Source: Amycolatopsis decaplanina DSM 44594 (GTDB lineage Bacteria > Actinomycetota > Actinomycetes > Mycobacteriales > Pseudonocardiaceae). From it: a stretch of DNA of 64,000 nucleotides. The notes below the pieces were generated by a model. It was not told the DNA's origin. It saw only the letters and a program-made list of their open reading frames with translations, and did not search any database. Below, piece after piece: positions 52,140 to 60,570 of this stretch; positions within the stretch are counted from its first letter, which is position 1; each line of letters opens with the position of its first letter. The position numbers were made by a program, and so were the translations under genes. The DNA is taken from NCBI RefSeq assembly GCF_000342005.1, contig NZ_AOHO01000071.1, positions 82,365 through 146,364 of the forward strand, given 5' to 3'.

Positions 52140-53774
52140 CTACGCCGGTTGGATGGTGATGGGCTCGTGCTCGGAGGTGTAGCGCTGCGCCCAGGGATAG
52201 TCCGGTTTCCCGCTGGGCGACCGCCCGATCTCCTCGGCGAGCCAGAGACTGCGCGGCACCTTGTACCCGGCGATCTCGGTCCGCACATGCGCTTCGAGCG
52301 CGGCGACGTCGAGTTCCTTGCCGGACCTCGGCTGGATCACCGCGGCCACCCGCTGGCCGAGCCGGTCGTCGGGGATGCCGATGACGAGCGCGTCGAAGAC
52401 ATCCGGATGCGACTTCAGGGCACCTTCGACTTCTTCCGGGTACACCTTCTCGCCGCCGGTGTTCACGCACTGCGACCCCCGGCCGAGCAGGGTCACCGTG
52501 AGGTCTTCCTCGTAGCGCGCGTAATCACCCGGGACGACGTACCGCTTGCCGTCGATCTCGACGAAGATCTTCTCGGTCTTCGCGGGATCCTTGTAGTACC
52601 CGAGCGGGACGTGCCCGCGCCGGGCGATCAGCCCGATCGCGCCCGGTTCCGGATCGACGAGCGCGCCGTCGTCGTCCACCAGGATCGCGTCCTTGCCGAA
52701 GTTGACCCGGGGACCGGCGGAGTGATCGCTGTCCTTGCTGACCATGCCGATACCGGTGAACCCGCTTTCGGACGACCCGATCGCGTCGGTGATCACCACG
52801 TGCGGGAGCAGCGACAGGAATTCCTGCTTCACCGACTGGGAGAACAGGGCGGCGTGACTCGACACCGCCACGATCGACGACGCGTCGTAATCGCCCTCGC
52901 GATAGGCGTCGATCAGCGGCCGCGCCATCGCGTCGCCGACGATGGTGAGCACCTGGACTTTGTTGTCCTGAACGGCTTTCCAGACCTCATGCGCGTCGAA
53001 TCGCGGGACGAACACGACCGGGCTGCCGGTGAACAGCGCGCCGAACGCGGCCCACTGCGCGGCGCCGTGGATCAGCGGCGCGGCCGGGAGCCGGACCAGG
53101 CTGCCCGACTTGCCCTGTTCGGCGAGCGTCCATTCGTCCGGGACGTATTCGCCGGTGACGAAGTTGATGCCGCCGCCGAGCGCGCGCCAGATGTCCTCGT
53201 GGCGCCACAGGACGCCCTTGGGGTACCCGGTGGTCCCGCCGGTGTAGAGGATGTAGATGTCGTCGGCGCTGCGCTCGGCGAAGTCCCGCTCGGGTGAGCC
53301 TTCGGCGAGCGCGGCTTCATAGTCCACGCCGCCGTAGGACGAGTAGTCGCCGTCGCTTCCGTCGTCGATAACAACAACGTGTTTCAGTTTCGGCGTCTCC
53401 GGCAGGACGGCGGCCACCTTGTCCGAATACCCGCGCTCGTGAACCAGGGCCACGAGATCGGCGTTGTCGAACAGGTACCGCAGTTCGCCGTGGACGTACC
53501 GGTAGTTGACGTTGACCGCGATCGCGCGCAGCTTGTACGCAGCGATCATCGATTCCAGGGCCTCGATCGAGTTCCGGGAATAGACACCGATGTGGGATCC
53601 GGGTCCCACGCCGTGTGCGGCGAGGTGGTGCGCCAGCCGGTTGGCGCGCTCTTCCAATTCGGCGAAGGTGACCCGCCGATCGCCGCAGACGACCGCGATG
53701 CGCTCCGGCACGGCGTCGACGGCGTGCTCGAGTAGATCCGCGATGTTGAGTGCCACTTCCTCAAAGTAGAACAT
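52140..53774 (-). CDS. fadD19: Steroid side-chain acyl-CoA synthetase (FadD19-like)
   Basis: 544 residues. AMP-binding motif YTGGTTGYPKG (~177-187), SSESG adenylate segment, GDYARYEEDLTVTLLGRG hinge, and GGEKVYPEEVEGALKSHPDVFD ending with the catalytic Lys region PSGKPDYPWA. I can align it by memory almost end to end with M. tuberculosis FadD19, which activates sterol side-chain C26 acids. Start uncertain: ATG 53774 has no ribosome-binding site and overlaps a KstR-like box; GTG 53756 has GAGGAA immediately adjacent. Divergent from echA19 as in Rv3515c/Rv3516. Confidence 0.93.
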   Translation of the reverse strand: MFYFEEVALNIADLLEHAVDAVPERIAVVCGDRRVTFAELEERANRLAHHLAAHGVGPGSHIGVYSRNSIEALESMIAAYKLRAIAVNVNYRYVHGELRYLFDNADLVALVHERGYSDKVAAVLPETPKLKHVVVIDDGSDGDYSSYGGVDYEAALAEGSPERDFAERSADDIYILYTGGTTGYPKGVLWRHEDIWRALGGGINFVTGEYVPDEWTLAEQGKSGSLVRLPAAPLIHGAAQWAAFGALFTGSPVVFVPRFDAHEVWKAVQDNKVQVLTIVGDAMARPLIDAYREGDYDASSIVAVSSHAALFSQSVKQEFLSLLPHVVITDAIGSSESGFTGIGMVSKDSDHSAGPRVNFGKDAILVDDDGALVDPEPGAIGLIARRGHVPLGYYKDPAKTEKIFVEIDGKRYVVPGDYARYEEDLTVTLLGRGSQCVNTGGEKVYPEEVEGALKSHPDVFDALVIGIPDDRLGQRVAAVIQPRSGKELDVAALEAHVRTEIAGYKVPRSLWLAEEIGRSPSGKPDYPWAQRYTSEHEPITIQPA

Positions 53775-53780
53775 GTTATT
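53767..53780. promoter_or_regulatory. KstR-like box between fadD19 and echA19
   Basis: TAGAACATGTTATT fits TnnAACnnGTTnnA except for the last base. It sits in the 16-bp gap and on the first codons of fadD19 as annotated, so bound repressor would block both divergent promoters. Confidence 0.7.
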
Positions 53781-53790
53781 GTTCTGGGCA

Positions 53791-54606
53791 ATGGCGGCTA
53801 TTCCGACGGAGGCTCTGGTGGGCGAACCGCACGCGCTGGTGGAAAAGATCGAACACACCCTCGTGGTCACGATGAACCGGCCGGAGGCCCGCAACGCGCT
53901 CAGCGGCGAGATGCTCGGGATCATGGTCGAGGCGTGGAACCGGGTCGACGAGGACGACGACATCCGGTGCTGCGTGCTCACCGGCGCGGGCGGCGCGTTC
54001 TGCGCGGGCGCGGACCTGAAGTCGATGTCGAAGAACTCGCCGTCAGACTCGTTCGAGAAGGGCACGTTCGACCCCGGCAAGATCGAGGGCCTGCTCAAGG
54101 GACGACGGCTGACGAAGCCGTTGATCGCGGCCGTGGAAGGCCCCGCGATCGCGGGCGGGACGGAGATCCTGCAGGGAACGGACCTCCGCGTCGCGGGCGA
54201 GAGCGCGAAGTTCGGGGTGTCCGAGGCGCGGTGGAGCCTGTTCCCGATGGGCGGTTCGGCCGTGCGGCTCCCCCGCCAGATCCCGTACACCGTCGCCGCC
54301 GACCTGCTGCTGACCGGACGGCACATCACCGCGGCCGAGGCGCTGGAGATCGGCCTGATCGGCCACGTCGTACCGGACGGGAAGGCGCTGGGCAAGGCGC
54401 TGGAGCTGGCAGGCCTGATCGCCGCGAACGGGCCGCTGGCGGTCCGCGCGATCCTCAAGACGATGCGCGACACCGAGGGCATGCACGAGGAAGAGGCCTT
54501 CAAGCTCGACGCCCAGTACGGCATCGAGGTCTTCGCGAGCGAAGACGCGAAGGAAGGTCCCCGCGCCTTCGCCGAGAAGCGCAAGCCCGTCTTCCGGGGC
54601 CGCTGA
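53791..54606 (+). CDS. echA19: Steroid enoyl-CoA hydratase (EchA19-like)
   Basis: 271 residues from ATG 53791. Crotonase fold: LVVTMNRPEARNALSGEM, oxyanion-hole segments DIRCCVLTGAGGAFCAGADLKSM and PAIAGGTEILQGTDLRVAGESAKFGVSEARW. C-terminal DAKEGPRAFAEKRKPVF. Nearly collinear with EchA19 of M. tuberculosis, which hydrates sterol side-chain enoyl-CoAs. No ribosome-binding site is visible; a leaderless transcript is likely, given the 16-bp divergent gap. Ends 4 bp before a palindrome. Confidence 0.94.
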   Translation: MAAIPTEALVGEPHALVEKIEHTLVVTMNRPEARNALSGEMLGIMVEAWNRVDEDDDIRCCVLTGAGGAFCAGADLKSMSKNSPSDSFEKGTFDPGKIEGLLKGRRLTKPLIAAVEGPAIAGGTEILQGTDLRVAGESAKFGVSEARWSLFPMGGSAVRLPRQIPYTVAADLLLTGRHITAAEALEIGLIGHVVPDGKALGKALELAGLIAANGPLAVRAILKTMRDTEGMHEEEAFKLDAQYGIEVFASEDAKEGPRAFAEKRKPVFRGR

Positions 54607-54609
54607 CCC

Positions 54610-54665
54610 CGCAATTCGTCACCTACTTGCGACGGAGGACCATCGCAAGTAGGTGACGGATTGCG
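54610..54665. terminator. Palindrome between convergent echA19 and acyl-CoA synthetase genes
   Basis: Perfect 16-bp inner arms CGTCACCTACTTGCGA (54617-54632) and complement (54643-54658) around a 10-base loop, extended by CGCAATT/GATTGCG with one mismatch to 23 bp. It fills the gap exactly. Shares GTCACCTnCTTGCG with 48777-48824. Confidence 0.85.
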
Positions 54666-56201
54666 TCAGGGGGCGCGGAGCTTGCGCTTGTAGAGCTTCC
54701 CGTTCGGGTCACGCGGGAGTTCGGGCAAGTAGTCGACGGAACGCGGGAGCTTGAACTTCGCCAGCCGGGATGCCGCGTACTCGAGGATCTCCGCGGTCAG
54801 CTCCTCGGAGGGTTCGACACCGTCCGCCGGCTGGACGACGGCTTTGATCGTCTCGCCCCAGTCCTCGTGCGGGACGCCGAACACCGCGACGTCGGCGACC
54901 TTCGGATGCATCACGAGTTCGCCCTCGATCTCCGCCGGGTAGATGTTGACCCCGCCCGAGATGATCAGATCCGCCTTGCGGTCGTGCAGGAAGAGGTAGC
55001 CGTCCTCGTCGAGATGCCCGACGTCGCCGAGGGTGAACAGGTCCCCGACCCGTGCTTTGTCCGTCTTGGCCCGGTCCTTGTGGTACTCGAACTTCGAGTC
55101 GCCCATCTTCATGTACACCGTGCCGGTCTCGCCGGCGGGCAGTTCCGTGCCCTCGTCGTCGAGGATCTTGATCGTCGAACCCGGCCACGGCAGCCCGACC
55201 GAACCCGGTTTCTTCAGCCACTCCTCGCCGGAGATCGCCGTCCCGCCGCCTTCGGTGGCCGCGTAGTACTCGGTGACGACCGGGCCCCACCAGTCGAGCA
55301 TCCGGCGTTTGACCTCCAGCGGGCACGGCGCGGCACCGTGGATCATGACGCGCAGCGAACTCAGGTCGTAGGCCGCGCGGACGTCGTCCGGCAGCGCGAG
55401 CAGGCGGCGGAACTGCGTCGGGACCATGTGGCTGTGCGTGACGCGGTGCCGGTCGATCAGCCGCAGCGTGTCCTCGGCGTCCCAGTGGTCCATCAACACC
55501 GCGGTATGCCCCAGTTGCAGCGAGATGGCGACGAAGTTCAGCACCGCCGTGTGATAGAGCGGCGACCCGCACAGGTGCACGTGCCCGTCGTGCGGCGCCA
55601 GCCCGAAGATGCCGAAGAACCACGTCGACGCGCCGGGGACGGAGTCGGGGTCGGCGCCGGTCAACGGCCGCCGGACACCCTTGGGCCGCCCCGTGGTCCC
55701 CGACGTGTAGAGCATCGGCGAGCCCGCCGTGCGCCGCTCCGGACGGCCGTCGCCTTCTCCGGAGCCGAGCTCCTCGATCCGGCGGAAGCCATCGACGTCA
55801 CCGACGGCGAACCGGCCGCGTTCCGGGATGCCGGCCTCGTCGGCGGCCGCGATCGCGACGTCGGCGAAGCGTTCGTGCGCGAGGAACGCCTTGGCGCCGC
55901 TGTCGGACAGGATGTAGGCGACCTCCGGCCCGACCAGATGCCAGTTGACCACCACGATGTACAGACCGGACTGGATGGCGGCGAAATAGGCGGCCACTAG
56001 TTCGTCGCCGTTGGGCTGCAGGACGACGACCACGTCCCCGGCCTCGAGCCCGAGGGCCTGCAGGCCCCGGGCGTACGCGTTCGCTTTCGCGGCGAGGTCC
56101 CCGTAGCCGATCGAGCGGCCGTCCGGATCGACGAGCGCGACCCGCTCCGGCTCCTGCGCGGCGATGTTCCAGACCCCAAGTGTCCCGGTGGCAGTCGACA
56201 T
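54666..56201 (-). CDS. Acyl-CoA synthetase (AMP-forming)
   Basis: 511 residues from the ATG at 56201. ANL-superfamily motifs: MLYTSGTTGRPKGVRRP (AMP binding), EYYAATEGGG, GDVGHLDEDGYLFLHDRKADLIISGGVNIYPAEIE (hinge and lid) and the catalytic-Lys segment PRDPNGKLYKRKL at the C-terminus. A sterol or fatty acid substrate is inferred from the surrounding cluster and the perfect KstR-like box 12 bp upstream. It differs clearly from the FadD19-like protein and I cannot say which mycobacterial FadD it matches. Confidence 0.92.
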   Translation of the reverse strand: MSTATGTLGVWNIAAQEPERVALVDPDGRSIGYGDLAAKANAYARGLQALGLEAGDVVVVLQPNGDELVAAYFAAIQSGLYIVVVNWHLVGPEVAYILSDSGAKAFLAHERFADVAIAAADEAGIPERGRFAVGDVDGFRRIEELGSGEGDGRPERRTAGSPMLYTSGTTGRPKGVRRPLTGADPDSVPGASTWFFGIFGLAPHDGHVHLCGSPLYHTAVLNFVAISLQLGHTAVLMDHWDAEDTLRLIDRHRVTHSHMVPTQFRRLLALPDDVRAAYDLSSLRVMIHGAAPCPLEVKRRMLDWWGPVVTEYYAATEGGGTAISGEEWLKKPGSVGLPWPGSTIKILDDEGTELPAGETGTVYMKMGDSKFEYHKDRAKTDKARVGDLFTLGDVGHLDEDGYLFLHDRKADLIISGGVNIYPAEIEGELVMHPKVADVAVFGVPHEDWGETIKAVVQPADGVEPSEELTAEILEYAASRLAKFKLPRSVDYLPELPRDPNGKLYKRKLRAP

Positions 56202-56212
56202 ACGCGCAAATC

Positions 56213-56226
56213 TAGAACGCGTTCCA
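56213..56226. promoter_or_regulatory. KstR-like box upstream of the acyl-CoA synthetase gene
   Basis: TAGAACGCGTTCCA fits TnnAACnnGTTnnA at every fixed position. It lies 12-25 bp upstream of the synthetase start, where it would overlap the promoter. Confidence 0.8.
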
Positions 56227-56277
56227 CTCAAGGGCAACCGCCAGGTAGGCCCAGACGGCCGATCTTGCCGTGAAATC

Positions 56278-56291
56278 GAGAACGTGTTTCA
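56278..56291. promoter_or_regulatory. KstR-like box upstream of the DUF35-ltp4-ltp3 operon
   Basis: GAGAACGTGTTTCA fits TnnAACnnGTTnnA except for the first base. It ends 8 bp before the GTG start of the DUF35 gene. Confidence 0.7.
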
Positions 56292-56299
56292 CTCAGGAG

Positions 56300-57283
56300 G
56301 TGAGCGCACCTGAACTCCCGCTGTCGGCCCCGCTCAACGTGGGTTTCGACTACACGCGTTCGGTCGGCCCAGTGCTCGGCCGGTTCGTCAACGCCCTGCG
56401 CGAGCGCCGTGTCGAAGGCGTCCGGGGCAGCGACGGCCGCGTCCACGTGCCCCCGCTGGAATACGATCCCGTGACCGCCGAAGCCCTGACCGAATTCGTG
56501 CCGGTGGCCTCCGAGGGCGAGATCGTCTCCTGGTCCTGGATCGCCGAACCCGTCGACGGCCAGCCGTTGTCGCGGCCGTTCGCGTGGGCGCTGATCCGGC
56601 TCGACGGCGCCGACACCTCGATCCTGCACGCGGTCGACGCAGGTTCCCCCGGAGGAGTCCACACCGGACAACGGGTCCGGATCCGCTGGGCGGACGAGAC
56701 CGTCGGTCACATCCGGGACATCGCCTGCTTCGTCCCCGCCGACGGGCCAGACACCGCGACCACCGAGGCGCCACCCCCGGTCGCGAAACGCGAAGAGGGC
56801 GCGCCGGTCAGCGTGGTGATCACGCCGATCCACCTGCGCTACGAGCATTCCGCGTCGCCGGAGGAGAGCCGGTACCTGCGCGGGCTCGCCGAGGGGAAGC
56901 TGATCGGCCAGCGCTGCCCGTCCTGCGAGAAGGTCTACATCCCGCCGCGCGGCGCCTGCCCGACCGACGGCGTCCCGACCACCGACGAGGTCGAACTGCC
57001 CGACACCGGCATCGTCACGACGTTCTGCATCGTGAACGTGCCGTTCCTCGGCCAGAAGATCAAACCGCCCTACGTGGCCGCGTACATCCTGCTCGACGGC
57101 GCGGACATCGCGTTCCTGCACCTGGTCCTCGGCTGCGACGCCGCCGACGTCCGGATGGGCATGCGGGTCCGGGCCGCCTGGAAACCACGGGACGAATGGT
57201 GGACGTCGCTGGAGAACATCGGCCACTTCGAACCGACCGGCGAACCCGACGCGCCGTACGAATCCTTCGCCCACCATCTGTGA
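56300..57283 (+). CDS. Two-domain DUF35 OB-fold/zinc-ribbon protein, thiolase partner
   Basis: 327 residues from GTG 56300. The N-terminal half (FDYTRSVGPVLGRFVNALRERR, then VSWSWIAEPVDG and IRWADE) is a degenerate DUF35 copy without zinc ligands. The C-terminal half is a full copy with rubredoxin-like GQRCPSCEKVYIPPRGACPTDG and OB-fold VELPDTGIVTTFCIVNVPF. DUF35 proteins form complexes with SCP2-type thiolases/aldolases, here Ltp4 and Ltp3 directly downstream (as Rv3521-Rv3523, memory). Start uncertain: AGGAGGTGA overlaps the start codon itself. Confidence 0.88.
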   Translation: MSAPELPLSAPLNVGFDYTRSVGPVLGRFVNALRERRVEGVRGSDGRVHVPPLEYDPVTAEALTEFVPVASEGEIVSWSWIAEPVDGQPLSRPFAWALIRLDGADTSILHAVDAGSPGGVHTGQRVRIRWADETVGHIRDIACFVPADGPDTATTEAPPPVAKREEGAPVSVVITPIHLRYEHSASPEESRYLRGLAEGKLIGQRCPSCEKVYIPPRGACPTDGVPTTDEVELPDTGIVTTFCIVNVPFLGQKIKPPYVAAYILLDGADIAFLHLVLGCDAADVRMGMRVRAAWKPRDEWWTSLENIGHFEPTGEPDAPYESFAHHL

Positions 57284-57291
57284 GGACCACC

Positions 57292-58347
57292 GTGCCAGAT
57301 GTAGCTGTCGTGGGCTTCGCGCAGGCCCCCAACGTCCGCAGCACCCCGGGCACCACCAATGGCGTGGAAATGCTGGTGCCGATCTTCGCCGAGGTCTTCG
57401 ACCGGACCGGTCTGTCCAAAGAGGACATCGGGTTCTGGTGCTCGGGTTCCTCGGACTACCTCGCCGGCCGCGCGTTCTCGTTCATCGCCGCCGTCGACGC
57501 CATCGGCGCCTTCCCGCCGATCCACGAGTCACATGTCGAGATGGACGCAGCCTGGGCGTTGTACGAGGCATGGCTCAAGATCCGGATGGGCGAGGTCGAC
57601 ACCGCGCTGGTCTACGGCTTCGGCAAGTCCTCCGCCGGGCAGTTGCGGCGGGTGCTGGCGCTGCAGATGGACCCCTACGTCGTCGCGCCGCTGTGGCCGG
57701 ACTCGGTGAGCGTCGCCGGGATCCAGGCGAGGCTGGGGCTCGAATCCGGGTTGTGGTCGGAAAAGGATCTCGCCGAGGTCGCCGCGCGCAGCCGCGCCGA
57801 CGCCGTGGGCAATCCCGCCGCGCAGATCTCCGGACCGGTCGAGGTCGCCGACCTCCTGGACGCCCCGTACTTCGCGGATCCCTTGCGGGCCCACGACATC
57901 GCCCCCATCACCGATGGCGCCGCCGTGCTCGTGCTCGCGTCGGCCGAGCGGGCGGCGGACCTCGTCGACAGTCCCGCGGTGATCACCGGGATCGAGCACC
58001 GGGTCGACTCTCCCGCGCTCGGTGTCCGCGACCTCACCAAGTCACCGTCGACAGCGGCCGCCGGGCGGGCGCTCGACCTCGACGGCGTCGAGGTCGCGGA
58101 ACTGCACGCGCCGTTCACCCATCAGGAACTGATCCTGCGTGACGCGCTGCGCCTCGGCGACCAGGTGCGGATCAACCCCTCCGGCGGCGTCCTGACCGGT
58201 AACCCGATGTTCTCGGCGGGGCTGGCGCGGATCGGCGAGGCGGCGAACCGCATCCTCGACGGCAGCGCGCGCAAGACACTCGCCCACGCGACCAGCGGCC
58301 CCGTCCTCCAGCAGAACCTGGTCGCGACCTTGGAGGTCCTCTCGTGA
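57292..58347 (+). CDS. ltp4: SCP2-type thiolase/aldolase (Ltp4-like)
   Basis: 351 residues from GTG 57292, GAGGA upstream. Lipid-transfer-protein thiolase fold: VAVVGFAQAP start, ESHVEMDAAWALYEAWLKI in place of the usual Cys-containing nucleophile loop (no Cys at that position), DGAAVLVLAS and HQELILRDAL, then NPSGGVLTGNPMFSAGLARIGEA. Missing the nucleophilic Cys is typical of Ltp aldolases acting in retro-aldol cleavage. Orthologues Ltp3/Ltp4 are required for C-24-branched sterol side chains in Rhodococcus. Overlaps ltp3 by 4 bp. Confidence 0.88.
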   Translation: MPDVAVVGFAQAPNVRSTPGTTNGVEMLVPIFAEVFDRTGLSKEDIGFWCSGSSDYLAGRAFSFIAAVDAIGAFPPIHESHVEMDAAWALYEAWLKIRMGEVDTALVYGFGKSSAGQLRRVLALQMDPYVVAPLWPDSVSVAGIQARLGLESGLWSEKDLAEVAARSRADAVGNPAAQISGPVEVADLLDAPYFADPLRAHDIAPITDGAAVLVLASAERAADLVDSPAVITGIEHRVDSPALGVRDLTKSPSTAAAGRALDLDGVEVAELHAPFTHQELILRDALRLGDQVRINPSGGVLTGNPMFSAGLARIGEAANRILDGSARKTLAHATSGPVLQQNLVATLEVLS

Positions 58348-59504
58348 AGCACCTCGCGGCCGTGCTGGGAACCGGCCAGACCCACCACAAGGCCAAGCGG
58401 ACCGACGTGTCCATGCCCGGACTGCTCCGGGAGGCCATCGACCGGGCCATGCTCGACGCGCGGACCGGCTGGGACGACATCGACGCCGTCGTCCTCGGCA
58501 AGGCGCCGGATCTGTTCGAGGGCGTGATGATGCCCGAACTGTTCCTCGCCGACTCGCTCGGCGCGACCGGGAAACCGTTGCTGCGCGTGCACACCGCGGG
58601 CTCGGTCGGCGGTTCGACCGCGCTCGTGGCCGCCTCGCTGGTGCAGGCCGGGATACACGAACGGGTGCTGACCGTGGCCTTCGAGAAGCAGTCCGAGTCG
58701 AACGCGATGTGGGGTCTGTCGATCCTGCCGCCGTTCCAGATGCCGGTGGGTGCGGGGGCGGGCGGTTACTTCGCACCACACGTGCGTTCCTACATCCGGC
58801 GGTCCGGCGCGCCCGACCACGTCGGCGCGATCGTCGCGGCCAAGGATCGCCGCAACGGTGCCCTCAATCCGTACGCCCACCTGCGGCAGTCCGACATCAC
58901 GGTCGAGTCGGTGCGGGCATCGCAGATGCTGTGGGATCCGATCCGCTACGACGAGACGTGCCCGTCCTCGGACGGCGCGTGCGCGATGGTGATCGGGGAC
59001 GAGGCGTCGGGCGACGCCGTTCCCGGTGGCGCGGCGTGGATCCACGCGACCGCGATGCGCACCGAACCGACCACGTTCGCCGGACGCGACCAGGTCAATC
59101 CCCAGGCCGGACGGGACGCCGCGGCCGCGCTGTGGCGGGACGCGGGCATCACCGACCCACTGTCCGAAGTGGACGCCGCGGAGATCTACGTGCCGTTCTC
59201 GTGGTTCGAGCCGATGTGGCTGGAGAACCTGGGGTTCACCGACGAATGCCAGGGCTGGAAGCTCACCGAAGCCGGCGAAACCGCGCTCGGCGGACGCCTG
59301 CCGGTCAACCCTTCGGGCGGCGTGCTCTCGTCGAACCCGATCGGGGCTTCCGGGATGCTCCGCTTCTCCGAAGCGGCCAAGCAGGTGATGGGCCGGGCCG
59401 GGGACTACCAGGTCGACGGAGCGCGGATCGCGCTCGGGCACGCGTACGGCGGTGGTTCGCAGTTCTTCTCGATGTGGGTAGTGGGGTCGGCCAAGCCTAG
59501 CTAG
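58344..59504 (+). CDS. ltp3: SCP2-type thiolase/aldolase (Ltp3-like)
   Basis: 386 residues from GTG 58344, overlapping the ltp4 stop (GTGA). Thiolase-like blocks: VLGTGQTHHKAKRTDVSMPG, VHTAGSVGGSTALVAASLVQAG (Ser/Gly-rich nucleophile region without Cys), CPSSDGACAMVIGDEA, NPSGGVLSSNPIGASGMLRF and the C-terminal ALGHAYGGGSQFFSMWVVG with the catalytic His region. Probably forms a heteromer with Ltp4 and the DUF35 protein for side-chain aldol cleavage. Its stop overlaps the convergent BrkB-like gene by 4 bp. Confidence 0.88.
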   Translation: MKHLAAVLGTGQTHHKAKRTDVSMPGLLREAIDRAMLDARTGWDDIDAVVLGKAPDLFEGVMMPELFLADSLGATGKPLLRVHTAGSVGGSTALVAASLVQAGIHERVLTVAFEKQSESNAMWGLSILPPFQMPVGAGAGGYFAPHVRSYIRRSGAPDHVGAIVAAKDRRNGALNPYAHLRQSDITVESVRASQMLWDPIRYDETCPSSDGACAMVIGDEASGDAVPGGAAWIHATAMRTEPTTFAGRDQVNPQAGRDAAAALWRDAGITDPLSEVDAAEIYVPFSWFEPMWLENLGFTDECQGWKLTEAGETALGGRLPVNPSGGVLSSNPIGASGMLRFSEAAKQVMGRAGDYQVDGARIALGHAYGGGSQFFSMWVVGSAKPS

Positions 59505-60523
59505 GGGCGGCGTCGCGGGCGCAGGCGTTGCGCGGTCAGTGTCGCCACCACCCCGGTCACCGCGCCCACCAGGACCGGCTTGAGACAATGCCGATCGGGG
59601 ACGGCCACCACCGGCCGGACCATGACGGGAGGGGGCGGCCGGACCGGATCCGGCGGGGCGTCGCGCGCGGTCGCCGTCCAGGCCGTGACGAACACGAGCA
59701 TCCGGGCCACCAGTGAGATGAAGAAGATCAGACCGATGATGGAGCCGAACGCGACCCCGGTCGGCGAGTTCCCGATCAAGCGCAGGTAGATCCCCCCGGC
59801 CTGCTTGAGCAGTTCGAAGCCCAGTGCCAGCGCGACCGCGCCGCGCATCGCGCTGCGGACCCCGACCGGTTTCCGCGGCAGCCTGGTGAGCACCCAGAGG
59901 AACACGAGCCAGTTGGCCAGCAGCGCCAAGGGAATCGAGATCGCCGACAGCACGTTGTGCCCCCAGGCGGTGTCGTCCACCCCGGCCAGTCCCAGCAGGT
60001 ACCGGCCGAGCGCGGACCCGGAAATGGTGATCGCGAAGGAGACCAGCAGCGCGCTCGCGAGGCCGAGAAGCGCGAGCAGGTCCGCGGCGACCGTGCGCAG
60101 CAGCGGGAGATCCGACCGGTTCTGGCCCCACAGCGCGGTGAGCGCGTCGCGGAGTGAGTTCATCCAGTTCCAGCCGGAGTACAGCCCGATGATCAGACCG
60201 ATGAGCCCGACGCTGGTGCGCTGCTCCACGAATCCGGTGAGCAACTCCCCCGCCTTGTCACCGAGCCCACCGGGCAGGGTGCCGGTGATCGCGTTCAGCA
60301 TCGACTCGAGCAGCTGCGGCTGGCTCGCCAGCACGAAGCCGGCCACCGAAACCGCGACCATGAGGATGGGCACCAGCGAGAACAGGCTGAAATAGGTGAT
60401 CGACGCGACGTAGTGGTAACCGCCGTACTCGATATAGCGGTTCACCGCCCGCGCCACGTGATCCAGCCAGCGGTGGCGGGCACGCAGCCGCTGCCATTTC
60501 GTCGGTGCTTGCTTCTCCCTCAC
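59501..60523 (-). CDS. YihY/BrkB-family (YhjD-like) membrane protein
   Basis: 340 residues from GTG 60523. N-terminal amphipathic stretch RARHRWLDHVARAVNRYIEYGG leads into YVASITYFSLFSLVPILMVAVSVAGFVLAS, the conserved first helix. About six membrane segments follow, including VGLIGLIIGLYSGWNWMNSLRDAL and GVAFGSIIGLIFFISLVARMLVFVTAW. The Pro/Arg-rich C-terminus is cytosolic. YhjD-like members have been linked to lipid or lipopolysaccharide transport in enterics, but no function is settled. Not obviously part of sterol catabolism. Confidence 0.9.
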   Translation of the reverse strand: MREKQAPTKWQRLRARHRWLDHVARAVNRYIEYGGYHYVASITYFSLFSLVPILMVAVSVAGFVLASQPQLLESMLNAITGTLPGGLGDKAGELLTGFVEQRTSVGLIGLIIGLYSGWNWMNSLRDALTALWGQNRSDLPLLRTVAADLLALLGLASALLVSFAITISGSALGRYLLGLAGVDDTAWGHNVLSAISIPLALLANWLVFLWVLTRLPRKPVGVRSAMRGAVALALGFELLKQAGGIYLRLIGNSPTGVAFGSIIGLIFFISLVARMLVFVTAWTATARDAPPDPVRPPPPVMVRPVVAVPDRHCLKPVLVGAVTGVVATLTAQRLRPRRRP

Positions 60524-60570
60524 ACGCCCATGTCTACCTCAGCGAGGTCACGGCTCGTGGGCAACACGCA

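Noticed and set aside
20201..59180. Recurring AAAGTGGAC/ACAGTGGAC words with rare A-ending codons as a chromosome-orientation motif
   Set aside because: Only about five occurrences were noticed in the window and both strands are used; too few to separate from codon habits.
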